A DNA stretch of 28,414 nt from an uncultured Collinsella sp. GTDB lineage: Bacteria > Actinomycetota > Coriobacteriia > Coriobacteriales > Coriobacteriaceae. The position numbers and the translations under genes are program-made. Each line of letters begins with the position of its first letter. Position 1 is the stretch's first letter. The stretch spans positions 1 through 28,414 of the forward strand of contig UQZM01000020.1 of assembly GCA_900545615.1 (NCBI GenBank). Direction: 5' to 3'. The notes under the pieces were generated by a model. It made no database searches and was not told the DNA's origin. It worked only from the letters and a program-made list of their open reading frames with translations. Below are positions 1-6,753 of the stretch, in pieces.

Positions 1-71
1 CAAAGATATGGCACCGTGGGGACACATGTATGTCAATCCTGGTCTAACAGAGCCTATTTTTTTGGGTATCG

Positions 72-90
72 ACCCTAAATAAATTAGGGT
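72..90. promoter_or_regulatory. inverted repeat, possible operator or leader hairpin upstream of the first gene
   Basis: A perfect 7-bp inverted repeat (ACCCTAA, 5-base spacer, TTAGGGT) lies 21 bases before the first start codon in an AT-rich patch of a GC-rich sequence. A second small repeat (GGGT-ATCG-ACCC, 64-75) overlaps its left arm. Position and AT content fit an operator at an early promoter. No convincing -35/-10 pair was found on either strand, so promoter activity is an inference. Confidence 0.35.
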
Positions 91-111
91 GCAAACGAAA
101 CGGAGAGAACC

Positions 112-222
112 ATGAACGAGAACTACATCGACATCGAGCTGGGCGGCTGGAACATCCCCGAGGCCATCACGGTCGAGGCCGAGCCCGTCGAGGCCCGCGA
201 CTTTTCCGACTTCGAGCTGTAG
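112..222 (+). CDS. small acidic protein of unknown function (36 aa)
   Basis: A short open frame starts at ATG 112 behind a good ribosome-binding site (CGGAGAG, 101-107) and ends 11 bases before the SPFH gene. The product is acidic (about nine Glu/Asp residues), has no membrane segment and no family I recognise. It is probably the first gene of the early operon and cotranscribed with the SPFH gene. Codon use (C/G-ending codons) matches its neighbours, which supports it being real. No function is proposed. Confidence 0.55.
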   Translation: MNENYIDIELGGWNIPEAITVEAEPVEARDFSDFEL

Positions 223-233
223 GGGAGGGCGAC

Positions 234-1205
234 ATGATTCAACTGATTATCGGAGCAGGCCTTGGACTCGGCGGCGTGGCCGCCGCCGTCGCCATCAAGC
301 GGTATAACGAGGTCGAGCGCGAGAGGGCCGCCGGGCCCGCGGACCATTGGGGCAACAAGTACAAGCCCCGTATCGTCTCGCCCGCGTGCGCCCTGCCCCT
401 CGTCCTGGCAGGCGCCATCATCGCCGCCACCGCCTGCCTCTACACGCAGGACACCGGCGAGGTCTGCGTCATCCGCAACCTCGGCGGCTCGCTCGCCGGC
501 TCGACCTCCGAGGCCGGTTTCCACGCCAAGGCCCCATGGCAGGACGTCGTGACCTACGACACCCGCAACAACCTCATCAACTTCTACGGGGACACCGACT
601 ACGAGGTGGACGGCGGCTCCTACGACGGCAAGCAGGTCTCCATCAACGACAAGTCGGGCGCCAGCGCCAACATCGACATCCAGGTCAACTACTCGCTCAA
701 CCCCGATGCTGCGCTCACGCTCTACAGCGAGTACGGTACGCAGGAGTCTTTCGTCGAGAAGTACATCTCCAACGACGTCCGCGCCGTCACCCGCGAGGTC
801 TCGGGCGGCTTCGACACGGTGACGATGCTCACCGACCGCTCCCAGTTCACCAAGGCCGTCCAGAAGGCCCTCACCGAGAAGTGGAAGGGCATAGGCCTCA
901 CGGTCGAGCAGGTGAGCGTGCAGGACGTACGCTATCCGAAGAACATCACCAAGAGCTACAGCGAGGCGCAGGCCGCCGAGGTCGCCAAGCAGAAGGCCCA
1001 GAACGAGCAGGAGACGGCCAAGGTCGAGGCCGAAACAAAGAAGATCGAGGCGCAGGGCGAGGCGGACGCCAACGCCGTCCTCGCGAACTCGCTCAACGAC
1101 CAGGTCCTCCAGCAGCACTACATCGACGCGCTCAAGAGCATCGGAAAGGACGGCAACCTCGTCGTCGTGCCCGAGGGCTCCCAGCCGATCGTGGGCACGA
1201 AGTAG
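234..1205 (+). CDS. SPFH/Band-7 (prohibitin-like) membrane protein
   Basis: The 323-residue product has two N-terminal hydrophobic segments (about residues 1-22 and 48-70), then an SPFH/Band-7 domain (about 70-240), then an Ala/Glu/Lys/Gln-rich coiled coil (about 240-285). This layout is typical of prohibitin/stomatin-like scaffolds, which form membrane-anchored rings or cages and organise membrane microdomains. The segment DTGEVCVIRNLGG followed by the GFHAKAPWQ stretch is the characteristic start of a Band-7 fold. The gene follows the 36-aa ORF by 11 bases with GGGGAGGG as ribosome-binding site. SPFH proteins occur in some actinobacterial phages. The role here is unknown; membrane remodelling, superinfection effects or replication anchoring are all possible. 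The family call is firm and the function is not. Confidence 0.88.
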   Translation: MIQLIIGAGLGLGGVAAAVAIKRYNEVERERAAGPADHWGNKYKPRIVSPACALPLVLAGAIIAATACLYTQDTGEVCVIRNLGGSLAGSTSEAGFHAKAPWQDVVTYDTRNNLINFYGDTDYEVDGGSYDGKQVSINDKSGASANIDIQVNYSLNPDAALTLYSEYGTQESFVEKYISNDVRAVTREVSGGFDTVTMLTDRSQFTKAVQKALTEKWKGIGLTVEQVSVQDVRYPKNITKSYSEAQAAEVAKQKAQNEQETAKVEAETKKIEAQGEADANAVLANSLNDQVLQQHYIDALKSIGKDGNLVVVPEGSQPIVGTK

Positions 1206-1216
1206 GGGCGGTGGCG

Positions 1217-1429
1217 ATGTTGAACCTTATCCATGCGGCCGTCCGGGTCTTCCTCGACGTTCTCGCGGTCGCGTTCGTGCTAGAGCACACCCGCGAGCTT
1301 CATGAGAAACATCGCGAGATCAACGACGTGCCCAAGCAGGTCGCAGGCGTCGTCGATGAACCCGGCGAGGACGATCGCGGCGCTGATGCGAGGGTGCCGC
1401 TCGACCCAGTCGACGAGCCGCGCGAGTAG
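1217..1429 (+). CDS. small protein with N-terminal hydrophobic segment (70 aa)
   Basis: ATG 1217 lies 11 bases after the SPFH stop, with GGGGCGGTGG as a weak ribosome-binding site. The product has a hydrophobic N-terminal stretch (about residues 3-22) and a very charged, Asp/Glu/Arg-rich remainder. GC-rich third positions match the neighbouring genes. A 67-aa frame on the opposite strand (1280-1483) also has a hydrophobic stretch, so the coding strand is not beyond doubt. Operon context favours the + strand. The product could be a membrane partner of the SPFH protein, which is inference only. Confidence 0.5.
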   Translation: MLNLIHAAVRVFLDVLAVAFVLEHTRELHEKHREINDVPKQVAGVVDEPGEDDRGADARVPLDPVDEPRE

Positions 1430-1450
1430 GGGACCCGCTGGTCGGACGTG

Positions 1451-1690
1451 CTTCGGGCGATATGTCTGCTGTCTACGAATCATGGCCCGAAGCCTACCGC
1501 GTGTGTCACGCGGACACGCGGGTATTGCCGCTCAGGCAACCCGCAGGCCCCGCTCCCGGGGCGGCACCGTTGCCCCGCGGCTCTCCAACAACCATCCGCG
1601 GGGACGTTCCCTACCGGTGCCGTGCCGGGGGCGGGGCCCCGAAAGCAAGCAAAAAAAGAGCCGCCCGGTGTGGAAAGCGGGGACGGCTCC
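1451..1690. promoter_or_regulatory. highly structured leader with serial hairpins
   Basis: This gene-free stretch (1430-1711) carries serial inverted repeats: 1451-1458/1485-1492 (8 bp), 1497-1504/1514-1521 (8 bp), 1518-1529/1535-1544 (about 10 bp with a bulge), 1547-1552/1557-1562 (6 bp), 1573-1580/1596-1603 (8 bp) and 1658-1666/1681-1689 (8 of 9 pairs). The second and third share 1518-1521 and so exclude each other, as in attenuators. The last is preceded by A7 (1651-1657), so read on the minus strand it has the form of an intrinsic terminator. A 78-codon open frame through it (1462-1698) lacks a ribosome-binding site and was not called. Confidence 0.5.
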
Positions 1691-1711
1691 AGACCTGAAA
1701 GGAGGTCACTC

Positions 1712-1960
1712 ATGGATTCTAGCAGAGCCAAAACGTTCCAGCAGATGGCCGACGAGCTTGGCATCAGGCACAAGCTGATGTACACGCTGCGCGAGGCGTC
1801 GAGGGTGACGGGAGTGCCCTACGACACGCTGCGCATCGAGTGCAAGGCGGGCCGCCTGCGCTCGCAGCTGCCCGAGGGGCGCAAGGTGGGGCGCATGGTG
1901 CGCCCGGAATGGGTGGAGCAGTGGATCGAGGAGGGAACGCATGGCATCGAGGTTGCTTAG
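1712..1960 (+). CDS. small helix-turn-helix DNA-binding protein (excisionase/MerR-like fold)
   Basis: The 82-residue product has a winged-helix type HTH (about residues 24-72): a stretch reading LREASRVTGVPYDTLR, a basic wing (GRLRSQ...GRKVGR) and a closing aromatic-acidic helix (WVEQWIEEG). This is the usual layout of excisionase-family and MerR-like small DNA-binding proteins, which bend DNA or act as transcription factors. The start is fixed by a strong ribosome-binding site (AAAGGAGGT, 1698-1706) five bases before the ATG. It lies directly after the hairpin-rich leader, which may control its expression. It could be an excisionase, but no integrase is in view, so a regulatory role is equally likely. 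Confidence 0.7.
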   Translation: MDSSRAKTFQQMADELGIRHKLMYTLREASRVTGVPYDTLRIECKAGRLRSQLPEGRKVGRMVRPEWVEQWIEEGTHGIEVA

Positions 1961-2081
1961 GTGCGCGGGGTTCGTTGCGCTCCTGTTCGTGGTGAACGCG
2001 CTCATGCCGTACGTCCTGCGGGCGATGCTGCTCGCGGCGGATGGCATCCGCGTGGCGCTCGGGATGGGGTCGGTGCTGTGA
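1941..2081 (+). CDS. small hydrophobic membrane protein (46 aa)
   Basis: ATG 1941 lies inside the end of the HTH gene (20-base overlap) and has a strong ribosome-binding site, GAGGAGGGA, 4 bases upstream. It ends in a GTGA overlap with the RusA gene, so it bridges the two genes in translational coupling. Almost the whole product is hydrophobic (one or two membrane helices, roughly residues 8-33) with Arg residues near the N-terminus. No family recognised. The precise coupling on both sides is the main evidence that it is translated. Confidence 0.55.
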   Translation: MASRLLRCAGFVALLFVVNALMPYVLRAMLLAADGIRVALGMGSVL

Positions 2082-2536
2082 GCGACAGGCGATTCGCGTT
2101 CACCGTCTCGTTCGCGGCGGGCAAGCAGCGCCATAGGCTCGACCGGCGCCACGCACGGATGTACACGCCGACCGAGACGCTGAGGGCCGAGCGGGCCATC
2201 GCGGCGGCGTGTCGGGAGGCGATGGCCGAGGCTGGCATCCAACCCCTGCCCTTTGGCCCGCACGAGCCGGTGATTCTCAACGTCGACGCCTACCGTCCGC
2301 TGCCGGAGAGCCGGCCCAAGCGCGTGCGCTCGGAGCCGGACACCTACAAGCCGGACGGGGACAACGAGGGCAAGCTGGTCATGGACGCGCTCAACGGGCT
2401 CGTCTGGGCCGACGACGCGCAAGTGGTCGACCTGCACGTTGTAAAGCACCCCAGGGTGCGCGGGCAGGCAGAGCGCATGGACATATCGATAGCGCCCGGG
2501 TGGTCCGGGCGCAGGGACGAAACGGAGGAAATGTAA
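2078..2536 (+). CDS. rusA: RusA-type Holliday junction resolvase
   Basis: The 152-residue product carries the RusA signature: KPDGDNEGK (about residues 91-99), DALNG (103-107) and DDAQV (112-116). The Asp residues bind the catalytic metal. RusA endonucleases cut four-way DNA junctions made during recombination and replication, and in phages they resolve branched concatemers before packaging. The GTG start overlaps the stop of the preceding small gene. The Bet/RecT-like annealase and SSB lie just downstream, so these form a recombination module. Length fits the family (about 120-150 aa). Confidence 0.88.
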   Translation: MSDRRFAFTVSFAAGKQRHRLDRRHARMYTPTETLRAERAIAAACREAMAEAGIQPLPFGPHEPVILNVDAYRPLPESRPKRVRSEPDTYKPDGDNEGKLVMDALNGLVWADDAQVVDLHVVKHPRVRGQAERMDISIAPGWSGRRDETEEM

Positions 2537-2833
2537 ATGAAGCGGAAGGCATTCAAGGAACTCATGAGGCAGGCCGTGGGCAACGTCCTCATCAACACGG
2601 AGCTCAACGCCGAGGCGCTCAAGGAGAAGGTCGACCCCGCGGTGCTCCGCGGCGTCGCCTACGGCATGGCGGTCGCGCCCGTACTGATGGACGAGGAGCC
2701 CATCGAGTTCGACCGCGACTTCTTGGCCGTCATCATCGCGTACGGCAAGGAGTGCGATGACGTCTACGCCGAGAGCGGCGCCGTCGCCACTATCTCCAAG
2801 CTCTACGGATGCGAGGTGAGCGTCGATGAGTAA
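2537..2833 (+). CDS. conserved-looking phage protein of unknown function (98 aa)
   Basis: ATG 2537 follows the RusA stop directly, with GGAGG at 2523-2527. The product is mostly helical with an acidic middle and no Cys clusters or membrane segments. It overlaps the next gene by eight bases. Its place between a resolvase and an annealase suggests a DNA-metabolism role, but I recognise no family. It does not look like a RecE/YqaJ-type exonuclease, being too short and lacking the acidic catalytic pattern. Confidence 0.7.
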   Translation: MKRKAFKELMRQAVGNVLINTELNAEALKEKVDPAVLRGVAYGMAVAPVLMDEEPIEFDRDFLAVIIAYGKECDDVYAESGAVATISKLYGCEVSVDE

Positions 2834-3707
2834 CGAGGTCATCGAGTTCAAGGACGATGCGGGCATGCCCGTCAAGTTCACCTCGCAGGACATCCGCGAG
2901 CGCCTGTGCCCCAACGCGACCGACAGCGAGCTGGCACTGTGTGTGGAGCTTTGCAACCGCCAGCACCTGAACCCCTTCACGAAGGAGGTCTACCTGGTCA
3001 AGTACGGCAGCGCGCCGGCGAGCATCATCACTAGCTATCAGGTGTTCAACCGCCGCGCCAACCGTCAGGAGAGCTACGGCGGCATCAAGAGCGGCGTCGT
3101 GGTGATGCGCGAGGGGCAGATCGTCAAGAAGCGCGGCAGCGCCGTCTACAAGCAGGTGGGCGAGCAGCTGCTCGGCGGCTGGGCCGAGGTCCAGTTCAAG
3201 GACGGCAAGGAGCCGGCCTACGTGGAGCTGGCGCTCACCGACTACAGCACCGGCAAGAGCAACTGGGCGAAGATGCCGGGCGTCATGATCGAGAAGTGCG
3301 CCAAGGCCGGCGCGTGGCGCCTGGCCTATCCCGACGAGTTCGGCGGGATGTACACGGGCGAGGAGATGGACCAGAAGGTCGCGCAGGACATGCGCGCCGG
3401 CACTCAGGCTGTCGAGGCCGAGAGCGTCGAGCCCGTGGCCGACCTGCAGCTCGTGCGTGACCTGTTCAAGCCGTTTATGGCGGCGACCGCGCTCGACAGC
3501 GCCGGGGCCATGGCGGCCATCTGCGCCGCCGTGGGCTGCTCGTCGGGCAACATGCACGACATGACGCTCATGCAGGCGCGCCGCGCGGCCTCTTGGATGG
3601 AGGAGGAGATCGCGGCCCGCAAGGCGCAGCCCGAGCAAGCCGCCCCCGAGCCGGAGCCCGCGCCCGCCGAGTATGCGACCGACGACGACCTGCTGGGGGG
3701 CTTCTAA
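2826..3707 (+). CDS. single-strand annealing protein, Bet/RecT superfamily
   Basis: The 293-residue product matches phage Bet-type recombinases. An N-terminal block starts near DIRERLCPNATDSELALCVE and continues through NRQHLNPFTKEVYLVKYG (about residues 48-65), then SIITSYQVFNRRANRQESYGG (63-83) and a DNA-binding core to about 185. The C-terminus (after about 255) is Glu/Pro/Ala-rich and ends acidic, a typical SSB-interaction type tail. Such proteins anneal complementary ssDNA during phage recombination. It overlaps its upstream neighbour by eight bases and its stop overlaps the next start (TAATG). No partner 5'-3' exonuclease is seen beside it. Confidence 0.87.
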   Translation: MSNEVIEFKDDAGMPVKFTSQDIRERLCPNATDSELALCVELCNRQHLNPFTKEVYLVKYGSAPASIITSYQVFNRRANRQESYGGIKSGVVVMREGQIVKKRGSAVYKQVGEQLLGGWAEVQFKDGKEPAYVELALTDYSTGKSNWAKMPGVMIEKCAKAGAWRLAYPDEFGGMYTGEEMDQKVAQDMRAGTQAVEAESVEPVADLQLVRDLFKPFMAATALDSAGAMAAICAAVGCSSGNMHDMTLMQARRAASWMEEEIAARKAQPEQAAPEPEPAPAEYATDDDLLGGF

Positions 3708-4693
3708 TGGCAGACGAGGTTTTGGCAGTCGAGGCCGTGCCGCTCGAGGAGGACTTCGACACGCTGGTGGCGTCGCTCGCCATCGACGACACGCTCGAGG
3801 ACAAGCTGGCAAAGCTCAAGAAGAACGTGGACGAGAAGCTGGCGGACTATGTGGACGTCAAGCGCATCGAGAAGGACGAGGACTTCAAGGCGGCGAAGAA
3901 GTACCGCGCGGCGGTCAACGACGTGAAGAAGCCCATCGAGGCGCAGCGAAAGGCCGCGAAGAAGAAGTACAGCGACCTGCTCAAGACGTTCGACAAGACC
4001 ATCGGCGAGATCACGGCGCCCATCGACAGGCTCTCCGATGCGTACAAGGCCGAGATCGACCGCTACGACGGCGAGTGCAGGTCCCGACGCCTCGCCGCGC
4101 TCAGCGGCCACTACTACGACCTCGCGGGCGAGATGGGGCCTTTGGTGCCCTACGAGCGCATCGCCGACGGCAAGTGGCTCAACGCGAGCTTCGGCGAGGT
4201 CAAGGCCAAAAACATCATCGAGCGCCGCGTGGGCGAGCTGCTGCACCAGTTCAAGTTCGTCAACGGGCTGGACTACGCGGACGAGTCCGAGAAGGCGTGG
4301 GCCGTGGCGTGGTGGACGAGGACGCTGCCGATGGACTCGGGCGAGGTGGCGGCTGCGGTCGCCGCGCACCGCGAGGAGGTCGCCAAGGCCGCCGCGCTCG
4401 TGTCGACCTACGAGCAGGCGACGGCGCCCGCACCGGAGCCCGAGCCGGAGCCCGCGCCGCTGCCGCCCGACCCCGAGCCGATGCCCGTCGAGGAACCTGA
4501 GCCGCCCTTGGGCGTGCCGAGGTGTGTGCGGGTGGTCCCGTCGCGCCCCGAGCCGGATGTGGCCGAGGATGAAGCCCCAGCACCGCAGAGGGGCTGCCGC
4601 GTGGTCATCGAGTGCGCCACGGCGGACGAGCTGTACCGTGTGAGGACCATCATGGTCGAGAACGGCATTCACGGATACGTCGAGAGGATGTAG
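3707..4693 (+). CDS. DUF1351-like phage protein with coiled coil
   Basis: The start is fixed by a TAATG overlap with the annealase gene. The 328-residue product has a long Lys/Glu/Ala-rich helical N-terminal half (about residues 20-120, coiled coil), a globular middle, a Pro/Glu-rich linker (about 245-270, repeated PEPEPEP) and a short C-terminal alpha/beta segment (about 290-328). Proteins of this form (DUF1351) regularly sit beside RecT/Bet genes in phages and are thought to support recombination or nuclease function, though their biochemistry is unclear. The long Glu/Pro linker is probably disordered. Confidence 0.75.
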   Translation: MADEVLAVEAVPLEEDFDTLVASLAIDDTLEDKLAKLKKNVDEKLADYVDVKRIEKDEDFKAAKKYRAAVNDVKKPIEAQRKAAKKKYSDLLKTFDKTIGEITAPIDRLSDAYKAEIDRYDGECRSRRLAALSGHYYDLAGEMGPLVPYERIADGKWLNASFGEVKAKNIIERRVGELLHQFKFVNGLDYADESEKAWAVAWWTRTLPMDSGEVAAAVAAHREEVAKAAALVSTYEQATAPAPEPEPEPAPLPPDPEPMPVEEPEPPLGVPRCVRVVPSRPEPDVAEDEAPAPQRGCRVVIECATADELYRVRTIMVENGIHGYVERM

Positions 4694-4696
4694 GAC

Positions 4697-5038
4697 ATGG
4701 AGGAGAAAAACCTACCGCCGCTCCGAACGCCTGAGCAGCGCAAGGAGGCGATGGCGAAGGCCGTCCACACGCGCCGCGAGCGCGCCGCGTTCAAGGTCGC
4801 CTGCAAGGCGGGCAACATCCCGCCCGAGGCGGCCATCGAGGCGCCCATCGCGCAGAGGCTCAAGGTCGAGGAGTTCGTCCGCTCGTTCCCGGGCATCGGC
4901 ACGGTCAAGGCGAAGGTGATCGTCAAGGCGCTTGACATCCCCGATGGTCGCCGCGTGAGCGGCCTGGGCTACATGCAGGGGCCGCGCCTTGTCGCGTTTA
5001 TCAAGAACAACATGACCGCGAAGGAGGACGGGCAGTGA
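4697..5038 (+). CDS. mIHF-like actinobacterial integration host factor homologue
   Basis: The 113-residue product matches the actinobacterial mIHF architecture: a basic N-terminal helix (HTRRERAAFKVACKAG, about 24-39), a spacer, PGIGTVKA (65-72, helix-hairpin-helix type DNA-binding turn) and RRVSGLG (85-91). mIHF is unrelated to E. coli IHF and binds and bends DNA in nucleoids and phage integration. A phage copy between recombination genes and SSB may organise phage DNA at the origin or support integration. It starts 3 bases after the preceding stop and overlaps the SSB gene by four bases (GTGA). Its presence supports an actinobacterial host. Confidence 0.78.
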   Translation: MEEKNLPPLRTPEQRKEAMAKAVHTRRERAAFKVACKAGNIPPEAAIEAPIAQRLKVEEFVRSFPGIGTVKAKVIVKALDIPDGRRVSGLGYMQGPRLVAFIKNNMTAKEDGQ

Positions 5039-5511
5039 GCATCAACCGAGTGAACATCAGCGGCAACCTCACCCGCGACCCCGAGCTTCGCGCCACCGCC
5101 GGCGGCACGCAGGTCCTGTCCTTTGGCGTGGCGGTAAACGACCGCCGCCGCAACGCGCAGACGGGCGAGTGGGAGGACTATCCCAACTTCGTCGACTGCA
5201 CCATGTTCGGCAACCGCGCCGAGGCCGTTGGCCGTTTCCTCGCCAAGGGGATGAAGGTCGCGATCGAGGGCAAGCTGCGCTACAGCTCTTGGGAGCGCGA
5301 CGGCCAGAAGCGCTCCAAGCTCGAGGTTATCGTCGACGAGATCGAGGTCATGGTGCGCCGTGAGGGGCAGACGCAGGCCCAGCCGCAGCAGAGCCTCGCG
5401 AACACGGTGCCCATGCAGCCACAGGCGCAGGCCGCGCCGCAGTGGAGCGCCCAGCAGGCCTACGCCGCGGTCCCGCAGTCCGAGTTCTACGACGAGGACG
5501 TGCCGTTCTGA
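5035..5511 (+). CDS. ssb: single-stranded DNA-binding protein
   Basis: The 158-residue product has a standard OB fold (about residues 1-108; start MSINRVNISGNLTRDPELR, then FGVAVNDRR and the WEDYPNFVDC strand), a Gln/Ala/Pro-rich linker and the acidic tip DEDVPF that recruits partner proteins. It coats ssDNA during replication and annealase-driven recombination. The GTG start overlaps the stop of the mIHF-like gene. Its stop overlaps the next small gene (TGATG). Length and domain order are normal for the family. Confidence 0.96.
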   Translation: MSINRVNISGNLTRDPELRATAGGTQVLSFGVAVNDRRRNAQTGEWEDYPNFVDCTMFGNRAEAVGRFLAKGMKVAIEGKLRYSSWERDGQKRSKLEVIVDEIEVMVRREGQTQAQPQQSLANTVPMQPQAQAAPQWSAQQAYAAVPQSEFYDEDVPF

Positions 5512-5621
5512 TGAGGCGCGTACCCGACATCATCCGCGACCACTGGGAGGCGGCCCTGTTCGCCGCCTCCTTCGCCGCGGGCTTTCTGTTCTTCTCTTCG
5601 CTTCTATGGGGGTGGTTCTGA
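5511..5621 (+). CDS. small single-pass membrane protein (36 aa)
   Basis: ATG 5511 overlaps the SSB stop (TGATG). The product has a short charged N-terminus and one hydrophobic helix (about residues 15-35) rich in Phe, Ala and Trp, ending in WGWF. It is too short for a family call. The stop overlaps the beginning of the replication-initiator frame, so it bridges two well-supported genes by translational coupling. That placement is the main reason to accept it. Confidence 0.5.
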   Translation: MRRVPDIIRDHWEAALFAASFAAGFLFFSSLLWGWF

Positions 5622-6514
5622 TAGCCAATGACTTCACGGTTTTCGCCAGCTCGATAGCCGAGCTCTACGACGATTACGACCCGAACGACCCCGAGGACAT
5701 GAGGGAGCGCATGATGCTCGCGGACGCGGTGCTCATGTACGGTCTTCACGGTGTTGAGATCGAGCTGCCCAAGAGCGTCAAGAGGGCCTTCAAGGGGCTC
5801 AAGAACGCCATCGACAACTCCAAGAACAAGCGAGAGCAGGCCAAGAAGGGCGGCAGGCCCCGCAAGGCCAAGGCCGAGCCGGAACCTGAACCCGAGCCTG
5901 AGCAAAAACCCGAAACCGAGGTTTCCGAAAGCGAAAACCAAGGTTTTGAAAACGGGAAACCTAGGTTTTCAGAACCCGAAACCGAGGTTTCCGAAAGCGA
6001 AAACCCTAACCTAACCTGTCCTAGCTTAGCTTTACCTAGCCTAGCTTGTGTTGATGATACGCGCGGCGGCGGCGACGCAGACAGCTTCGCCCCGCCGACC
6101 CTCGACGAGTGCCGTGCGTATTTCGCCGCCAACTGCATCAGCGGCGACCCCGACAAGTTCTGGGCGCACTACGAGTCGCAGGGCTGGATTCGCTCGAACG
6201 GGATGCCCGTGACCTCGCTCAAGGCCGTGGCAATGCTGTGGAACGGCAACCAGAAGCGCCTCGACGCCGAGGCCCATGCCCGCGGCAAGCCGACCGATGC
6301 CGAGATTCAGGCCGCCACGTTCAAGCCGACGAGGACGCCCGAGCAGACGAGGGCGGAGCTCGAGCGCAGGTGGCGCGAGGAACATCCGGGCATCGACCCG
6401 GCGAAGGTGAAGGCCCCGAGGGGGACGACCGCCGATCCGGTGGCGCTCAAGGCGTACCAGGACGCGCGGCGTCTGCTGGATGCGAGGGCCGCATGCGAGA
6501 GGAGGGCGTCATGA
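5606..6514 (+). CDS. phage replication initiator-like protein containing an internal origin candidate
   Basis: The product (302 aa from ATG 5606) has an N-terminal helical domain (about 8-80) ending in KKGGRPRK, as in DUF6291-type phage replication proteins. A low-complexity middle (about 88-145) follows, then a C-terminal DnaD/replisome-organizer-like motif (FWAHYESQGWIRSNG...LKAVAMLWN, about 185-215). Such proteins bind the phage origin and load the host helicase. The low-complexity middle is encoded by the iteron array at 5907-6005, a layout known from phage initiators that carry their origin in the gene. The exact start is uncertain: ATG 5606 lacks a good ribosome-binding site, and GTG 5612 is in frame. 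It overlaps the next gene (ATGA). Confidence 0.72.
   Translation: MGVVLIANDFTVFASSIAELYDDYDPNDPEDMRERMMLADAVLMYGLHGVEIELPKSVKRAFKGLKNAIDNSKNKREQAKKGGRPRKAKAEPEPEPEPEQKPETEVSESENQGFENGKPRFSEPETEVSESENPNLTCPSLALPSLACVDDTRGGGDADSFAPPTLDECRAYFAANCISGDPDKFWAHYESQGWIRSNGMPVTSLKAVAMLWNGNQKRLDAEAHARGKPTDAEIQAATFKPTRTPEQTRAELERRWREEHPGIDPAKVKAPRGTTADPVALKAYQDARRLLDARAACERRAS
5907..6050. other. candidate replication origin: phased palindromic iterons plus AT-rich repeats
   Basis: Four palindromic iterons of form GAAACC-NN-GGTTTC lie at 5912-5925, 5934-5947, 5957-5968 and 5978-5991. Their centres (5918.5, 5940.5, 5962.5, 5984.5) are exactly 22 bp apart, about two helical turns. A fifth half-site (AAAACC, 6000-6005) keeps the phase. 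A 33-bp exact direct repeat (5907-5939 and 5973-6005) contains the outer iterons. Downstream (6004-6047) is an AT-richer run of CCTAA/CCTAG/CTAGC repeats, a possible unwinding element. Initiator gene context supports an origin. Confidence 0.72.
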
Positions 6515-6753
6515 GCTTGGACGACGAGAGGAACGAGAACATGGGCAGACCGAAGGGGTCCGCGAGCATCTACGACGAGGGGCCGCGCAGCGCCCGCTGC
6601 GAGACGTGCGGGTTCTGCGCCGTGAGCGAGGCGGTCATGACGGCGTCTGGCGAGGGCTGCAAGCGGTACACGTGCATGCGCTGCCCCGACTTCGTGCACG
6701 CCACGCAGGGGCTCGCGAGGTGCAACTACTGGGAGGCGCAACATGAGGACTGA
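6511..6753 (+). CDS. small Cys-rich, probably zinc-binding protein (80 aa)
   Basis: ATG 6511 overlaps the initiator stop (ATGA), with GAGGAGGG (6498-6505) as ribosome-binding site. Six Cys residues occur in CETCGFC and in a later run with CKRYTC and MRCPDF, then a final Cys near the end, consistent with one or two zinc-ribbon knuckles. Such small zinc proteins are common in phage early operons and may bind nucleic acid or host proteins. No defined family. It overlaps the next gene by eleven bases. Confidence 0.65.
   Translation: MSLDDERNENMGRPKGSASIYDEGPRSARCETCGFCAVSEAVMTASGEGCKRYTCMRCPDFVHATQGLARCNYWEAQHED

Noticed and set aside
1..60. Minus-strand promoter from a TTGACA at 36-31
   Set aside because: No acceptable -10 hexamer at 16-18 bases spacing, and any target gene would lie outside the window.
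1280..1483. 67-aa minus-strand frame with a hydrophobic stretch
   Set aside because: Plausible membrane peptide, but all neighbours are on the + strand and the overlapping + frame has a better operon position and codon use.
1462..1698. 78-codon + strand frame in the hairpin-rich leader
   Set aside because: No ribosome-binding site, a low-complexity Pro/Arg/Ala product, and the stretch is better explained as structured RNA or DNA.
5907..6005. CRISPR array from the repeated units
   Set aside because: Only two copies of the 33-bp repeat, in a coding frame, with the palindromic 22-bp phasing of iterons and no spacer-like segments.
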